64,000 nucleotides of DNA from assembly GCA_021324305.1 (NCBI GenBank), contig JAJPJI010000013.1, positions 62,001 to 126,000 of the forward strand. Reading direction: 5' to 3'. This stretch comes from Gammaproteobacteria bacterium (GTDB lineage Bacteria; Pseudomonadota; Gammaproteobacteria; DSM-16500). This document shows, in pieces, positions 9,236-18,953 of this stretch (position 1 is its first letter; the number at the start of each line of letters is the position of its first letter). The translations under genes and the position numbers were made by a program. The notes below the pieces were generated by a model. The model searched no databases and was not told the DNA's origin. It worked only from the letters and a program-made list of their open reading frames with translations.

Positions 9236-11323
9236 TCAATTCTTAATGCTGCGCTTGGCAGGTTTTGGATGCTCCTTCTGATACAGTTTGATGGCATCAT
9301 TGACATTATCAACCAGTTCGCTGCCACCCATACTGCGCAGAAAGAACTTATTCGAACCGAACAAACCGCGCTTGACCTTGTCTAAACGACTTTCTACACG
9401 TTTAATCATGACTTCAGGTGTGCTAATTTCAGTATCATTGACAATTTTCAGTATCTCAGACATGTCATCCAAACGTCTTTGGGATGCCGCTCTGTCCTGT
9501 TTTTTAATTGCTGATTTGGTGTAGGTGTCATCCAGATAAATGATCACAGCCAGCTTGATGAATGCCCGCAGATCTGCCAGGTTTTTTGACTGTTCATTTT
9601 CCCCGACTACAGGTTCTGTCATGAGCAGACTAACAACCGTGCTAAGTTGATGTTCTTGCTGCTTGTTGCCTGGCTGATAGACATCATCCAGAGAGGCTAG
9701 CCTGTCTTTAGCTCTGGCATTAATTTTTTTCATTTTTTCCGTTACGATTACCATTTCATCTATACCAGGCGGAAGTTTTTTCATTGTATTGTCAGCACTT
9801 TCAAACTCATCATTGACTGACTTGATAAGTTTATAAAAGCGGGACTTTTCTTTAGGTTCCAGCCATTTCATGACGCGTTCCACAGAAGCGGATGTTTTAT
9901 AGAATTGTTCCGACTGTTTTTTGAATTCGTTGTTCAGGGACTCGAGTTTCTCCTCGATATCTTTTTTAGATCGGCATTCCTTAAACGCCGTTACACCCAA
10001 CCCATCAACAAATGCTTTAATACAGGCTTTTTCATCCGTAATTTTACCCAGTTGCTTGTTAATGAGCTTAATGATCTTAATGATCTGCGCAGTGTCTCCT
10101 TCAGTGGATTTAATTTGTCTGCATGCTTTCCAAGCTTCCAGACCAACGACATTTGCCTGGCTGATTTTTTTCAACTCTTCGTTATCCTTGATTTCCTTAT
10201 TTTTATAAGCAAGATTAATCTGCTCAAACACTCGCAATGCGTCTTCAACTGGCAAACGCTCATCTTGATTTGCCCGGGTCATGTCTTGAATGGTTTCAAA
10301 AACAGTTTCCTTTTCATTAAGGTCATTAATTTCATCGAGTTTCTCTCTATTAAATTCGGTATCTTTTGCTGCATTCTCAACGCATTTAACTGGCGGTAAA
10401 TTTTTTGATATGTGAGGCATATCCCAGATTTCAGAAAGTATCTTTCCCATGGCATAGCTGTCTGTCGATTTGTCCAGTGAACTGACATCGGCATTCAATT
10501 GCTCCAGAGGCGCATACTTAGGTGTCCCGCCTACGGTTCCAGACAGGTTGTCCAGACGTTTTCCTAACCCAAGATCAAAAATATATACTTCACCTGTCGT
10601 TCTGTTGTATTTGATGTTGAGCGGCTTGAGATCCAGATGCAAAATGTTTTTGTCATGAAACAATTCCTGAAGCTTGCGTAATAACTGTATGGAAAGATGC
10701 AGCCGCTCCTGTGTGCTTAATGGATTTTTGTCATTCGCTAGAACACGGATTAAATCCTCACCGGGTAAACGTTTCATGACTGTATAAGCTGTCTCAACCT
10801 GAGGAATTGTCTTTTCTTCTTGCAGCTCTGGTCTGCTTGATGGTTCAACAACAATAGCTGGCTTTTTGACATGGATATCCGGAATTTCGCTGGTTAACTC
10901 GTATTCATGCGTCACACTTGCTTCGAAATCAACCGTCTCTTCTCCTGCTTCCTCACGTTTAACGCCGCGTGATTTGCTGTTCTTGAAAACAAGCCTCCCG
11001 CCAAGATCAGGCGCCAGTGTTCCTTCTATGCGCAGAAACGAGCCTGCCGCACCCTTGCCTATCGGTCTATTATCATTACTCACGACTTCAAAGCGATCTT
11101 GAGCTGGATTACTTGCACGCTCTCTATGAATAATGTCATGCGTAAGCTGGAATTGATACTGCACGCCATTTATGACAATCACATGGACAGCGTCTTTAGA
11201 AAATTTTTTATTCCTCTTGTTCTTGATGAGATAGCGTCGCAGGATGCGTGTTTTGATGTCACCTACTTCGAGCTGTGTAGGATCAATTGTGCCCAGATTT
11301 TTGGGTTTTTTTCGTAAGAACAT
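9236..11323 (-). CDS. Eukaryotic-like Ser/Thr protein kinase-like protein, variant motifs
   Basis: 695 residues. The kinase-like core spans about residues 80-375. It has a degenerate glycine loop GKGAAGSF (89-96), LHLDLKPLN where HRDLKPxN is usual (catalytic D231, K233, N236), DLG (250-252) instead of DFG, and GGTPKYAPLE as the activation-loop end. The catalytic Asp, Lys and Asn are kept, so activity is possible, but HRD and DFG are both substituted. The remaining 320 residues are helical and highly charged and look coiled-coil rich. There is no signal or membrane segment. It shares the N-terminal build of the two kinases near 20-24 kb. A translocated effector is plausible but only inferred. 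Confidence 0.8.
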   Translation of the reverse strand: MFLRKKPKNLGTIDPTQLEVGDIKTRILRRYLIKNKRNKKFSKDAVHVIVINGVQYQFQLTHDIIHRERASNPAQDRFEVVSNDNRPIGKGAAGSFLRIEGTLAPDLGGRLVFKNSKSRGVKREEAGEETVDFEASVTHEYELTSEIPDIHVKKPAIVVEPSSRPELQEEKTIPQVETAYTVMKRLPGEDLIRVLANDKNPLSTQERLHLSIQLLRKLQELFHDKNILHLDLKPLNIKYNRTTGEVYIFDLGLGKRLDNLSGTVGGTPKYAPLEQLNADVSSLDKSTDSYAMGKILSEIWDMPHISKNLPPVKCVENAAKDTEFNREKLDEINDLNEKETVFETIQDMTRANQDERLPVEDALRVFEQINLAYKNKEIKDNEELKKISQANVVGLEAWKACRQIKSTEGDTAQIIKIIKLINKQLGKITDEKACIKAFVDGLGVTAFKECRSKKDIEEKLESLNNEFKKQSEQFYKTSASVERVMKWLEPKEKSRFYKLIKSVNDEFESADNTMKKLPPGIDEMVIVTEKMKKINARAKDRLASLDDVYQPGNKQQEHQLSTVVSLLMTEPVVGENEQSKNLADLRAFIKLAVIIYLDDTYTKSAIKKQDRAASQRRLDDMSEILKIVNDTEISTPEVMIKRVESRLDKVKRGLFGSNKFFLRSMGGSELVDNVNDAIKLYQKEHPKPAKRSIKN

Positions 11324-11495
11324 GGCAAATTCTCGTTTTGTGTCATAATCATATTATCGTTGTTAATTATTATAGAATATTCATGTTAATGTATTATTAA
11401 TAAATGAAACGCAACATTTTCCGGACATAATTGCTGCGCAAGCATCTGAAATATATATAAATAGCCTCTCGCGAGTTCATGGTTCTGGTTGCCGG

Positions 11496-11573
11496 TGTCA
11501 TTGCGAGCATCCGAAGGATGCGCGGCAATCCAGACAATATTTTATGGATCGCCACGCTTTGCTCGCGATGACA
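11496..11573. repeat. Palindromic intergenic repeat (REP/ERIC-like)
   Basis: A 78-base imperfect palindrome. The left end TGTCATTGCGAGC pairs with the right end GCTCGCGATGACA with one mismatch. The inner arms GCGCGGCAATCC and GGATCGCCACGC also pair largely. It lies between two minus-strand genes. Degenerate relatives of the same words appear near 15750-15773 and 41234-41405. No transposase is present. Confidence 0.7.
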
Positions 11574-11587
11574 GCCACTTCAATTGA

Positions 11588-12211
11588 TCATCGCTGCCTC
11601 TTGCTGCATGCTGTTTGTTCAAGCGCAAATTGCTTATCATTTCCATACCTGGATGAATTGATGTTCTCGGCACTCCTGCATATCCCGGGTCTTGCTAAAA
11701 CAGACAGCTCACACTCTCCGTTTGCAGACATTTTTTCCTTTTGTCCCACTGAAAATATCAACGAATGGCTTAATCCGCCCTGGGAATGGCGATACGATTT
11801 TTTATGCCTGTGATGCTCATGTCTGCCTTGCTGCGCCAAAGCGGGAAGACTCGACATCATTTTGGGTAATTCGTTATATTTCCTGTCAATATCCAGTCTT
11901 ATCACTTCCAGATCTTCTTCAACCTTATGTACGGCGCGGATGATATCCATTTCAGATTTAAGTGCATGCTCTTTTTTCCGCTGTCTATCGATTTCCTTCT
12001 GCTCATTTTTTTTATATTCACGATGACTGATGCATGCACCAACAATCGCAAATGTAATTCCGGCAGCTGCGATGATTGGTATTGAAATGATTGGTGCAAC
12101 TGTGACAAATGCCGCGATGATAGTAAAAACCACACCTGCAATACCTGCACCCAGCGTAAAACTTTCACCTGCTCCCTTGATCACCTGCCAAACATGTTTT
12201 CCCTTCATCAT
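11588..12211 (-). CDS. Small membrane protein with cytosolic coiled coil, unknown function
   Basis: 207 residues. GGAGGAG lies six bases before the ATG at 12211. Residues about 18-60 are strongly hydrophobic and fit two closely spaced membrane helices (GAGIAGVVFTIIAAFVTVAP, then IIAAAGITFAIVGACI). Residues about 63-110 are charged and helical and likely form a coiled coil. The rest is His/Ser-rich and looks disordered. No family is recognised. It sits between the kinase-like gene and mutT, with the palindromic repeat just downstream. The two-helix-plus-coiled-coil layout is common among membrane-inserting effectors, but nothing here proves that. Confidence 0.6.
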   Translation of the reverse strand: MMKGKHVWQVIKGAGESFTLGAGIAGVVFTIIAAFVTVAPIISIPIIAAAGITFAIVGACISHREYKKNEQKEIDRQRKKEHALKSEMDIIRAVHKVEEDLEVIRLDIDRKYNELPKMMSSLPALAQQGRHEHHRHKKSYRHSQGGLSHSLIFSVGQKEKMSANGECELSVLARPGICRSAENINSSRYGNDKQFALEQTACSKRQR

Positions 12212-12356
12212 GGCTGACTCCTCCGTGTGATTAGTAATTCTTTTCTCACACTTTCACCTTATCAGAGTATTAGTTAAGAAATGCTTAAACCCGCCATATG
12301 CTGATCAGAGAGTTTTCGTGATTTGAGTTATTGGGCAATAGTTGATACTGGTGTGC

Positions 12357-12755
12357 TTAGACAATAAAAAACAAGCTTTTGATTTTGTCCACGATTGGCC
12401 AGTTGCCTTCCAGCAAATTCATGCCTGACATTTCCTGCGGTGTCACCCAACGCAATGCCTGGTTTTCCTTGCCGTGGGGCTCGTTGGCATAGCGTGTGAC
12501 CAGCCAGATTTCGAGATTGACAATTTTATCCGGATAGGAATAGGTGTGATTAAACAAATGTTGTGACGCGATGACATCTATGCCTAATTCTTCATTCAAT
12601 TCACGGTGCAAGGCATCATGGCCTGATTCATGCATTTCAATCTTGCCGCCCGGAAACTCCCAAAAACCGCTATATGGTTTTCCAACCGGCCGCTGTCCAA
12701 GAAGAATCTTATCCTCGCGCTTCAATATTCCAGCGACCGCATGCACAATTTTCAT
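12357..12755 (-). CDS. mutT: 8-oxo-dGTP diphosphatase (Nudix)
   Basis: 132 residues, the normal MutT length. The Nudix box (residues about 36-58, from GGKIE to REL-EELGI) has the full GX5EX7REUXEEXGU pattern that binds the metal. WEFPGGK and the N-terminal VAGILKREDKILLGQRP fit MutT. It hydrolyses 8-oxo-dGTP to the monophosphate and so prevents A:T to C:G transversions. It lies 33 bases after secA on the same strand, the gene order seen in many gammaproteobacteria. Confidence 0.95.
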   Translation of the reverse strand: MKIVHAVAGILKREDKILLGQRPVGKPYSGFWEFPGGKIEMHESGHDALHRELNEELGIDVIASQHLFNHTYSYPDKIVNLEIWLVTRYANEPHGKENQALRWVTPQEMSGMNLLEGNWPIVDKIKSLFFIV

Positions 12756-12788
12756 ATATCACCGTTACACGGGAGGAAATCGGCAAGC

Positions 12789-15515
12789 CTATTCCAGCCT
12801 CCCATGACACTGCTTATATTTCTTGCCCGAGCCGCAGGGACACGGTTCATTACGGCCTACTTTGGGGGCGCCGCGCACGACGGATTGCTGTCTGGCAAGA
12901 AATGCCTGTTCATCTTCACGAACCGCGACATCGGAATCCTGCAAGGCGTCAATCTCTGCGTGTTTGTATTCCATGCGCATTGGATTCATTGTCTGGCGGC
13001 GCTGTGCTTCAATTTGCTCAACGTCTTGCTCGACTTTGACTTCAAACTTGCTTAAAGCGGAAATCACCTGATAATTAATCTTGTCCAGCAATTGCGAAAA
13101 CAATTCGAATGATTCACGCTTGTATTCCTGCTTGGGATTCTTCTGTGCATAACCGCGCAGATGAATACCCTGACGCAAATAATCCATTGCCGCCAAATGC
13201 TCACGCCACGATGTATCCAGTGTCTGCAGCATAATCGCCTTTTCAAATTGACGCATGATGCTTTCAGAAATCTGATTTTCCTTATTCTTGTACGCGTTTT
13301 TAAATTCCAGCTGGATTTTTTCGCGCAAGTGATCTTCATCAAGCGTCGTATCTTGTTCCAGCCACTGTTTTAATGGTAATTTCAGATTGAAATCACTTTC
13401 GAGGCGCTGCTCAAGACCCGGAACATCCCACTCTTCTTCCATGCTGTGCTGCGGAATAAATGTGTGGATGAGCTGCTCCATCACACGATTACCAATATCC
13501 ATAATGGTATCGGCAATACTGTTCGCCGTCAGCAATTCATCGCGCTGCCGGTAAATGACCTTGCGCTGCTCATTAGCGACATCATCATATTCCAAAAGCT
13601 GTTTGCGGACATCAAAGTTATACGCCTCTACTTTACGCTGTGCATTCTCAATGCTGCGCGACAACATGCGGGACTCGAGAGCAGCTCCTTTTTCCATGCC
13701 GATTCTCTGCATAATGGCATTCAGCCGGTCGCCCCCGAAAATACGCAGCAGGTTGTCCTGCAAGGAGAGATAAAACCTTGATTTGCCAGGATCGCCTTGC
13801 CGGCCGGAGCGTCCTCGCAGCTGATTATCGATTCGGCGTGATTCATGGCGTTCAGTACCCAGCACATATAAACCGCCCGACTTCACAACCTGCTCATGCC
13901 GTTCTTCCCATGCCTTGCGGCGTCTTGCGATTTCATCTTCTGACGGATTGTCCAGGGCTTTTAATTCAGCCTCCAGATTACCGCCCAGCACGATATCGGT
14001 TCCGCGTCCCGCCATGTTAGTGGCGATCGTCACAGCACCCGGACGTCCCGCTTCGGCAACAATCTGCGCTTCTTTTTCATGGAATTTCGCATTCAGGACC
14101 TGATGTGGAATTTTCTCTTTCTTTAGCAGACCGGAGAGATGTTCAGATGCCTCAATGGAGGTTGTACCTACTAGAATTGGCTGCTGAGTTGTGTGTGTTT
14201 TCTTGATGTCCTCAACAATCGCGGCAAATTTTTCCTCCGCTGACATGTAGACAAAATCAGCATGATCAACGCGTATCATGGGCTTGTGTGTTGGAATGAC
14301 AATGACTTCCAGTCCGTAAATTTGCTGGAACTCATAGGCTTCGGTATCTGCTGTACCGGTCATGCCTGCGAGTTTTTGATAAAGACGGAAAAAGTTCTGG
14401 AACGTAATGGAAGCCAAGGTCTGGTTTTCCTGATTGATCTTGACTTTTTCTTTCGCTTCCACTGCCTGGTGCAATCCATCCGACCAGCGTCTTCCCGGCA
14501 TGGTACGGCCGGTATGTTCATCAACTATCACGACTTCGCCATTTTGCACAATGTAATCGACATCGCGATGAAACAGCGTGTGCGCACGCAGTGCCGCATA
14601 AATGTGGTGCATCAGCACAATATTCTGGGCATCGTAAAGACTTTCGCCTTCGCGTATTAACCCTGCTTTCGTCAGGAGCTCTTCGACATGCTGGTGCCCT
14701 TCCTCGGTCAGAAAAGCCTGTTTCGATTTTTCATCCAGACTGTAATCACCAGGGCCGTCTTTTTGTTCCTGCTTGACAAGCTGTGGAATAATATCATTGA
14801 TAGTGATGTACAAATCGACACTTTCTTCCGCCGAACCGGAAATAATCAACGGCGTTCGCGCTTCATCGATGAGAATGGAATCCACTTCGTCGACAATGGC
14901 ATAGTTGAGTCCGCGCTGGACTTTCTCACCCATGCTGAACACCATGTTATCGCGCAGATAATCAAAACCAAATTCATTATTGGTTCCATAGGTAATATCA
15001 GCCCGGTAAGCAGCCTGCTTATCCGGCTGTGACATGCCATGCAAATTGACGCCAACCGTCAACCCAAGGAATTCATACAATGGCCGCATCCATTCCGCGT
15101 CTCGTCTGGCGAGATAATCGTTAACGGTAACAATGTGGACGCCTTTCTGCGGCAAGGCATTCAAATAGGCTGATAATGTTGACATCAGCGTCTTGCCTTC
15201 GCCGGTACGCATTTCAGCAATGTTTCCACCATGCAGTACCATACCGCCAATCAGCTGAACATCAAAATGACGCATCCTGAGAGTTCTTTTCGAGGCCTCA
15301 CGCACAACGGCAAACGCTTCCGGAAGCAGGCTGTCCAACGTCTCGCCATTCTGCAAGCGCTTGCGGAATTCATCCGTTTTTGCACGGAGAGCATCATCGG
15401 ACAATGCCGAGATTTGAGGCTCCATGGCATTAATTTTTTCTATCGTTTTCCAAAACCGACGCAGCACACGCTGATTGCGGCTACCGAGAACATTCGTAAA
15501 AATGCGATTTAGCAT
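12789..15515 (-). CDS. secA: Preprotein translocase ATPase SecA
   Basis: 908 residues, full length. SecA drives unfolded preproteins through SecYEG using ATP. Walker A MRTGEGKT is at about residues 102-109, and [20 protein letters not shown] holds the DEAD-type Walker [12 protein letters not shown] and the arginine-rich [13 protein letters not shown] are motifs V and VI of the second motor domain. The C-terminus ends in the SEC-C zinc motif [13 protein letters not shown], which binds SecB and phospholipid. No secM-like leader is seen upstream. mutT follows in the same direction. Confidence 0.98.
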   Translation of the reverse strand: MLNRIFTNVLGSRNQRVLRRFWKTIEKINAMEPQISALSDDALRAKTDEFRKRLQNGETLDSLLPEAFAVVREASKRTLRMRHFDVQLIGGMVLHGGNIAEMRTGEGKTLMSTLSAYLNALPQKGVHIVTVNDYLARRDAEWMRPLYEFLGLTVGVNLHGMSQPDKQAAYRADITYGTNNEFGFDYLRDNMVFSMGEKVQRGLNYAIVDEVDSILIDEARTPLIISGSAEESVDLYITINDIIPQLVKQEQKDGPGDYSLDEKSKQAFLTEEGHQHVEELLTKAGLIREGESLYDAQNIVLMHHIYAALRAHTLFHRDVDYIVQNGEVVIVDEHTGRTMPGRRWSDGLHQAVEAKEKVKINQENQTLASITFQNFFRLYQKLAGMTGTADTEAYEFQQIYGLEVIVIPTHKPMIRVDHADFVYMSAEEKFAAIVEDIKKTHTTQQPILVGTTSIEASEHLSGLLKKEKIPHQVLNAKFHEKEAQIVAEAGRPGAVTIATNMAGRGTDIVLGGNLEAELKALDNPSEDEIARRRKAWEERHEQVVKSGGLYVLGTERHESRRIDNQLRGRSGRQGDPGKSRFYLSLQDNLLRIFGGDRLNAIMQRIGMEKGAALESRMLSRSIENAQRKVEAYNFDVRKQLLEYDDVANEQRKVIYRQRDELLTANSIADTIMDIGNRVMEQLIHTFIPQHSMEEEWDVPGLEQRLESDFNLKLPLKQWLEQDTTLDEDHLREKIQLEFKNAYKNKENQISESIMRQFEKAIMLQTLDTSWREHLAAMDYLRQGIHLRGYAQKNPKQEYKRESFELFSQLLDKINYQVISALSKFEVKVEQDVEQIEAQRRQTMNPMRMEYKHAEIDALQDSDVAVREDEQAFLARQQSVVRGAPKVGRNEPCPCGSGKKYKQCHGRLE

Positions 15516-15903
15516 GATATGTGTCTTTACCTAGAAAAAAATCAAACGAAAACATTACCCTGTTCGATGAAAAAGTCAAACAACTATTGAATTATTCGGC
15601 CTCAATTCAAGGTGAACAATAGACAGATCCTCTTTACACATGATGGGTATGATACGCGGATTATCAAGGGCCAGCCGGGAATTTTGCGGAAAAAACAGGG
15701 CATAGATCGCCGCGTCAGCGATGTTGATCCCGGCAAGCTCTAAACCAAGAGCAGTCTCGCGATGACGAGCTCAGGATCATTTTCTCATCCGCCGTATAGA
15801 AACTCCCTCTTCAGATTGTATTATTTTTGATCTCAGATGGGAATATTAGTCATTTTAATGCTTTTTGATTATACTCTGCCTCCTTAACATACCGAGGTTC
15901 ATT
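15516..15903. other. Intergenic region with possible gene remnant
   Basis: 388 bases between the divergent secA and the next gene. It holds a 64-codon open stretch on the minus strand (15576-15770) without a usable start codon, and a half copy of the palindromic repeat at about 15750-15773. Possible promoter hexamer TATACT lies near 15871, upstream of the plus-strand gene. Confidence 0.4.
15576..15770 (-). pseudogene. Possible remnant of an unidentified gene
   Basis: A minus-strand frame stays open for 64 codons and ends in TGA. Its translation has protein-like composition (GLELAGINIADAAIYALFF, then LALDNPRIIPIMCKEDLS), but there is no start codon and a stop lies immediately upstream. It could be the end of a decayed gene or chance. 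The family is not recognised. Confidence 0.25.
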
Positions 15904-17271
15904 ATGGGATTCTGGGCAAAAGCTAAAGCAGCTGTTATCACCACTCTTTCCGTTACCAGCCGGGTCATTTATAACGGAGCGCAAACATTTTACAGCATGC
16001 TCAAGGTAGTTGAGTATTTCAAAGGTACTGGTCATCCCGCGGCCACTGCAGCCACCGCTACTGCTATTATCGGTACTGCCGGTTCGACGTTATTAGTCAA
16101 AACTGTCACTACTTATGACCATATTACTGCCGCTTCGAGTCAGACTGATGCAGCAAGGCCTCCTTTAAAGTGGGGCGGCTGGCTGGCCGATGTCAGCCTG
16201 AGAGGTTCATCAGTTGTCTATGGCAGCATGAATTCGGTAAGCGCACACTTTCTCACCACCACAATCATCAAAAGCCTGGATGCACTGGTTTCATCAGAGC
16301 CTGAAACCGCTGCCTGGAAAGAAGCCCTTATACAGCTGACAGGCATTTTGATTGCCGGATTCACTTATTACAACTATCACTCCAATGACTATCGTTTCAT
16401 CAGGGAAAATACCCGGAGCATTGGTGAAAGTATTGATGAACGGCACTTCGCGCTGAATAAGGCCATGGCTAAAACATTAACCCTGTCATCCTTGAATCTG
16501 GTTACCTTTCCCGCGCAGGCAGCCTTTTTTGCCAAACCCGCGATTCAAGGACTTCCATATGTAGGCAAGATGCTGGGCAATGCAGGAACGAATGCCTTGA
16601 CCGGCGCCGCGGCAGGCGTGACATTCCTGACTGTTGTTTCGTGGCTGCCTTCCGTTTACAAGCAATTTGCTGATACATCCCACCATGAGATGCATACCGT
16701 CAGGATACCCGCCAATTGCATGACAATATCTTATAAAATTGCCTCGTATGTGACCGGCACTATCGATTCTATTGGCGGTAATGGCCTGGGGCCGTATATC
16801 AGCATCATTTTCGCCATGAACCAGCTGTTTGGGCTCAATCCTTATGGATGGGTAATCGGCTTTGCCAGCTTATGCGGACTGAATGCTCTGGTCATGAATG
16901 AATTATTTTCTGTCAAGGCAGGCACCGATACAACACTGGAAATTCTTTACCGTGATAATGATCCAGAAACAAGATCATTATTGCGGTCAGACAATAAGGA
17001 TCCGGAGTCGCTATTGCCTGAAGGCGATCCGGATAACGATGAAGCGAGTCCGATGGAAATCGATTCCGTGACGCCCATTAATGATACCAACGATTGGCCT
17101 GCACCCGGCACCCCACCACAAGTCCGCAGCGAAACCGGGACTGGAGCATTTTATACGACAGGCACCAATAGCGGCGTCTTGCTATTTAGTAATGGTGACA
17201 GCCGTGATTCCACGCATCCGGCAACTCCCAGAGTGGAAAGACATTATCAACCAGTTCCACAGTCTAAATAA
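15904..17271 (+). CDS. Multi-span membrane protein with acidic disordered tail, unknown function
   Basis: 455 residues from the ATG at 15904, which has CCGAGG at proper spacing. An upstream in-frame ATG at 15865 has no such site. The first 340 residues contain several hydrophobic stretches rich in Ala, Gly, Thr and Ser, for example around residues 35-60, 140-165, 195-250 and 285-330, suggesting four or more membrane helices. From about 350 the protein is hydrophilic, rich in Asp, Glu, Pro, Ser and Thr, and looks disordered. No family is recognised. It is isolated between divergent secA and the convergent ankyrin gene. The layout resembles membrane effectors of Legionellales, which is a comparison of form only. 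Confidence 0.65.
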   Translation: MGFWAKAKAAVITTLSVTSRVIYNGAQTFYSMLKVVEYFKGTGHPAATAATATAIIGTAGSTLLVKTVTTYDHITAASSQTDAARPPLKWGGWLADVSLRGSSVVYGSMNSVSAHFLTTTIIKSLDALVSSEPETAAWKEALIQLTGILIAGFTYYNYHSNDYRFIRENTRSIGESIDERHFALNKAMAKTLTLSSLNLVTFPAQAAFFAKPAIQGLPYVGKMLGNAGTNALTGAAAGVTFLTVVSWLPSVYKQFADTSHHEMHTVRIPANCMTISYKIASYVTGTIDSIGGNGLGPYISIIFAMNQLFGLNPYGWVIGFASLCGLNALVMNELFSVKAGTDTTLEILYRDNDPETRSLLRSDNKDPESLLPEGDPDNDEASPMEIDSVTPINDTNDWPAPGTPPQVRSETGTGAFYTTGTNSGVLLFSNGDSRDSTHPATPRVERHYQPVPQSK

Positions 17272-17418
17272 CTCACGAGACGCACAAGGATAAATTTATT
17301 TATTCCGAATTTGATTTGTCGCAGACTGCATTGAAGCAATACAATGACAGAATATGACATGCACAAAAATAATGAGACATATACTGAAAACAATCCCGAT
17401 GCATTTTTGAAATCAGCA

Positions 17419-18264
17419 TCAAGCTGGTGTTAATTGCTCCATGATTGCTTTATTCACCAGCGGCCTGGACAGGCAAAAACATTTTAACATTGCCTCATAA
17501 AATTGCGCACGATACACAGCCTGCCTGTTTTGCAGATACCATTCCGCACAATCGTAAAGCGTCCTGAAGGGTGAATTTGCTTCGGTATCATTCAGCAGAT
17601 AGTCTTTTCCCCATCCATGGTTCACAATAACGTGCGGAACAAACCATCGGAGCACGCTGTAAGATTTATTTTGTGTCGCATAATAATTTTCTGTTGTATC
17701 TGCCACTTCGGCCAGCAAATCACTGTTTTCGGGCGACAATCCATAAGGATAGGCCAAATCAGCAAGCGTGATATCGGTTTGATAATAATCAATCGGCTGA
17801 TTCCCGAAAACATCACGAAGCCGGGTACTGGCACCGGCGCTCAGCAAAATCCTGATCGCAGGATCGGACCGCAGCATGCAGGCATAGTGTAATGCAGTAT
17901 ATTCCCGATAATCCTGCTCATTGAGACTTGCCCCTAACGCCACCAGTTTACTGATGATATTGACAGCATCGATTTTTGCTGCGAGCAAAAGCGGTGTATT
18001 TGAGCCTGTCGGCCAAAAGTCTTTTGTGTTCAACGCAATTTTTTCAACATCCAGGTCAAGAAGCTTGTCTGCCGCAACAAGCCTGTTCCAGGCGAGGGCC
18101 TGAAGCAAAAACGTATTCGCGTGCCGGGTGCGATGATCCCTGCCAAACAGTGATACCACTTCTGGCTGTTCATCTGTGAATTGAGCACCTGATTCGAGCT
18201 GATCGACAATTTCATCCGCGGACAGCGTCTCTGAATCAGATAAAGAGGAAAAAATATTTAACAC
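17419..18264 (-). CDS. Ankyrin-repeat protein
   Basis: 281 residues. At least two ankyrin repeats are clear: about residues 87-119 (SNTPLLLAAKIDAVNIISKL, ending LGASLNEQD) and 120-152 (YTALHYACM, then RILLSAGASTRLRDVFGNQP). A degenerate repeat precedes them at about 48-80. The N-terminal 45 residues and the C-terminal 120 residues show no known domain. There is no signal peptide. Ankyrin repeats bind proteins and are frequent in host-directed proteins of intracellular bacteria. The partner cannot be told from sequence. Single-gene unit convergent with the multi-span gene. Confidence 0.8.
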   Translation of the reverse strand: MLNIFSSLSDSETLSADEIVDQLESGAQFTDEQPEVVSLFGRDHRTRHANTFLLQALAWNRLVAADKLLDLDVEKIALNTKDFWPTGSNTPLLLAAKIDAVNIISKLVALGASLNEQDYREYTALHYACMLRSDPAIRILLSAGASTRLRDVFGNQPIDYYQTDITLADLAYPYGLSPENSDLLAEVADTTENYYATQNKSYSVLRWFVPHVIVNHGWGKDYLLNDTEANSPFRTLYDCAEWYLQNRQAVYRAQFYEAMLKCFCLSRPLVNKAIMEQLTPA

Positions 18265-18415
18265 GCACTACTCATTAATGTCGTTAATGGACTGCTCTGC
18301 ATTCTAATCCATATGCCAAGGCATGTCAAAAAATTGTGCAATTGCTGCGCGCTTTTAATGACAGACAGAGTTATCCTGCCCGCAATGAATTCAAGTCAGA
18401 TTTCTAGTATATTGT

Positions 18416-18430
18416 GTATGTTGAACATAC
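18416..18430. promoter_or_regulatory. Perfect 15-bp palindrome before dciA
   Basis: GTATGTT-G-AACATAC, two perfect 7-base arms around one base, ends 13 bases before the dciA start codon. Its size and position suit a repressor operator, but no regulator is assigned. Confidence 0.4.
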
Positions 18431-18443
18431 TGCGGGATGAATT

Positions 18444-18908
18444 GTGACTGATTCAACTTTTAAAAAAGCAGACCAGTTTATTGAAGCAAAGGGACGCGAT
18501 TTAAACGCCATCTTTGCCAGGATCAAAATCCTGGAAGCAATAAACATTGAGTTGCAAAAATATTTGGAACCTGATATCGCAAGATATTGCCAGGCAGCCA
18601 ACATTATTGATAGAAAACTCATTCTGCTTGCTGCAAATGGGTCCATCGCCACACAACTGCGTTTCCAGGCCAGTGATCTGCTCAGAAAATTCAAGGACAA
18701 TCCGTTATTAAAAAACATTCAACAGATTGAATGTAAAGTGCGCCCGGTAAATGCGCCTGCCATCGTGCGCCGACAGCAGCATGTCAAAAACATGCAGCTG
18801 CTTTCAACTCACACGGCAGAAATTATCAGAGAGATAGCAGAATCGCTGGATGACCCCAAATTAAGAAATATTATGCTGAAAATTTCCCGGCATACTAAAA
18901 ATGGCTGA
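18444..18908 (+). CDS. dciA: DciA-family (DUF721) replicative helicase loader
   Basis: 154 residues with a GTG start at 18444. The C-terminal half of the DUF721 domain is visible as LAANGSIATQLRFQASDLLR followed by a beta strand IECKVRP near residues 90-95. DciA is the ancestral bacterial protein that brings DnaB helicase to origin DNA, used where phage-type DnaC/DnaI is absent. In gammaproteobacteria it typically sits between lpxC and secA, as here, which strengthens the call. It is convergent with lpxC (45-base gap). No other replication gene is adjacent. Confidence 0.82.
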   Translation: MTDSTFKKADQFIEAKGRDLNAIFARIKILEAINIELQKYLEPDIARYCQAANIIDRKLILLAANGSIATQLRFQASDLLRKFKDNPLLKNIQQIECKVRPVNAPAIVRRQQHVKNMQLLSTHTAEIIREIAESLDDPKLRNIMLKISRHTKNG

Positions 18909-18953
18909 TATTCTGTAGCACGCCATGCCATTGTTCCGGCATGGCGCTGACAC

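Noticed and set aside
15750-15773. Intrinsic terminator of secA-linked transcripts
   Set aside because: The hairpin-like sequence matches the dispersed repeat, and it lies upstream of secA rather than downstream.
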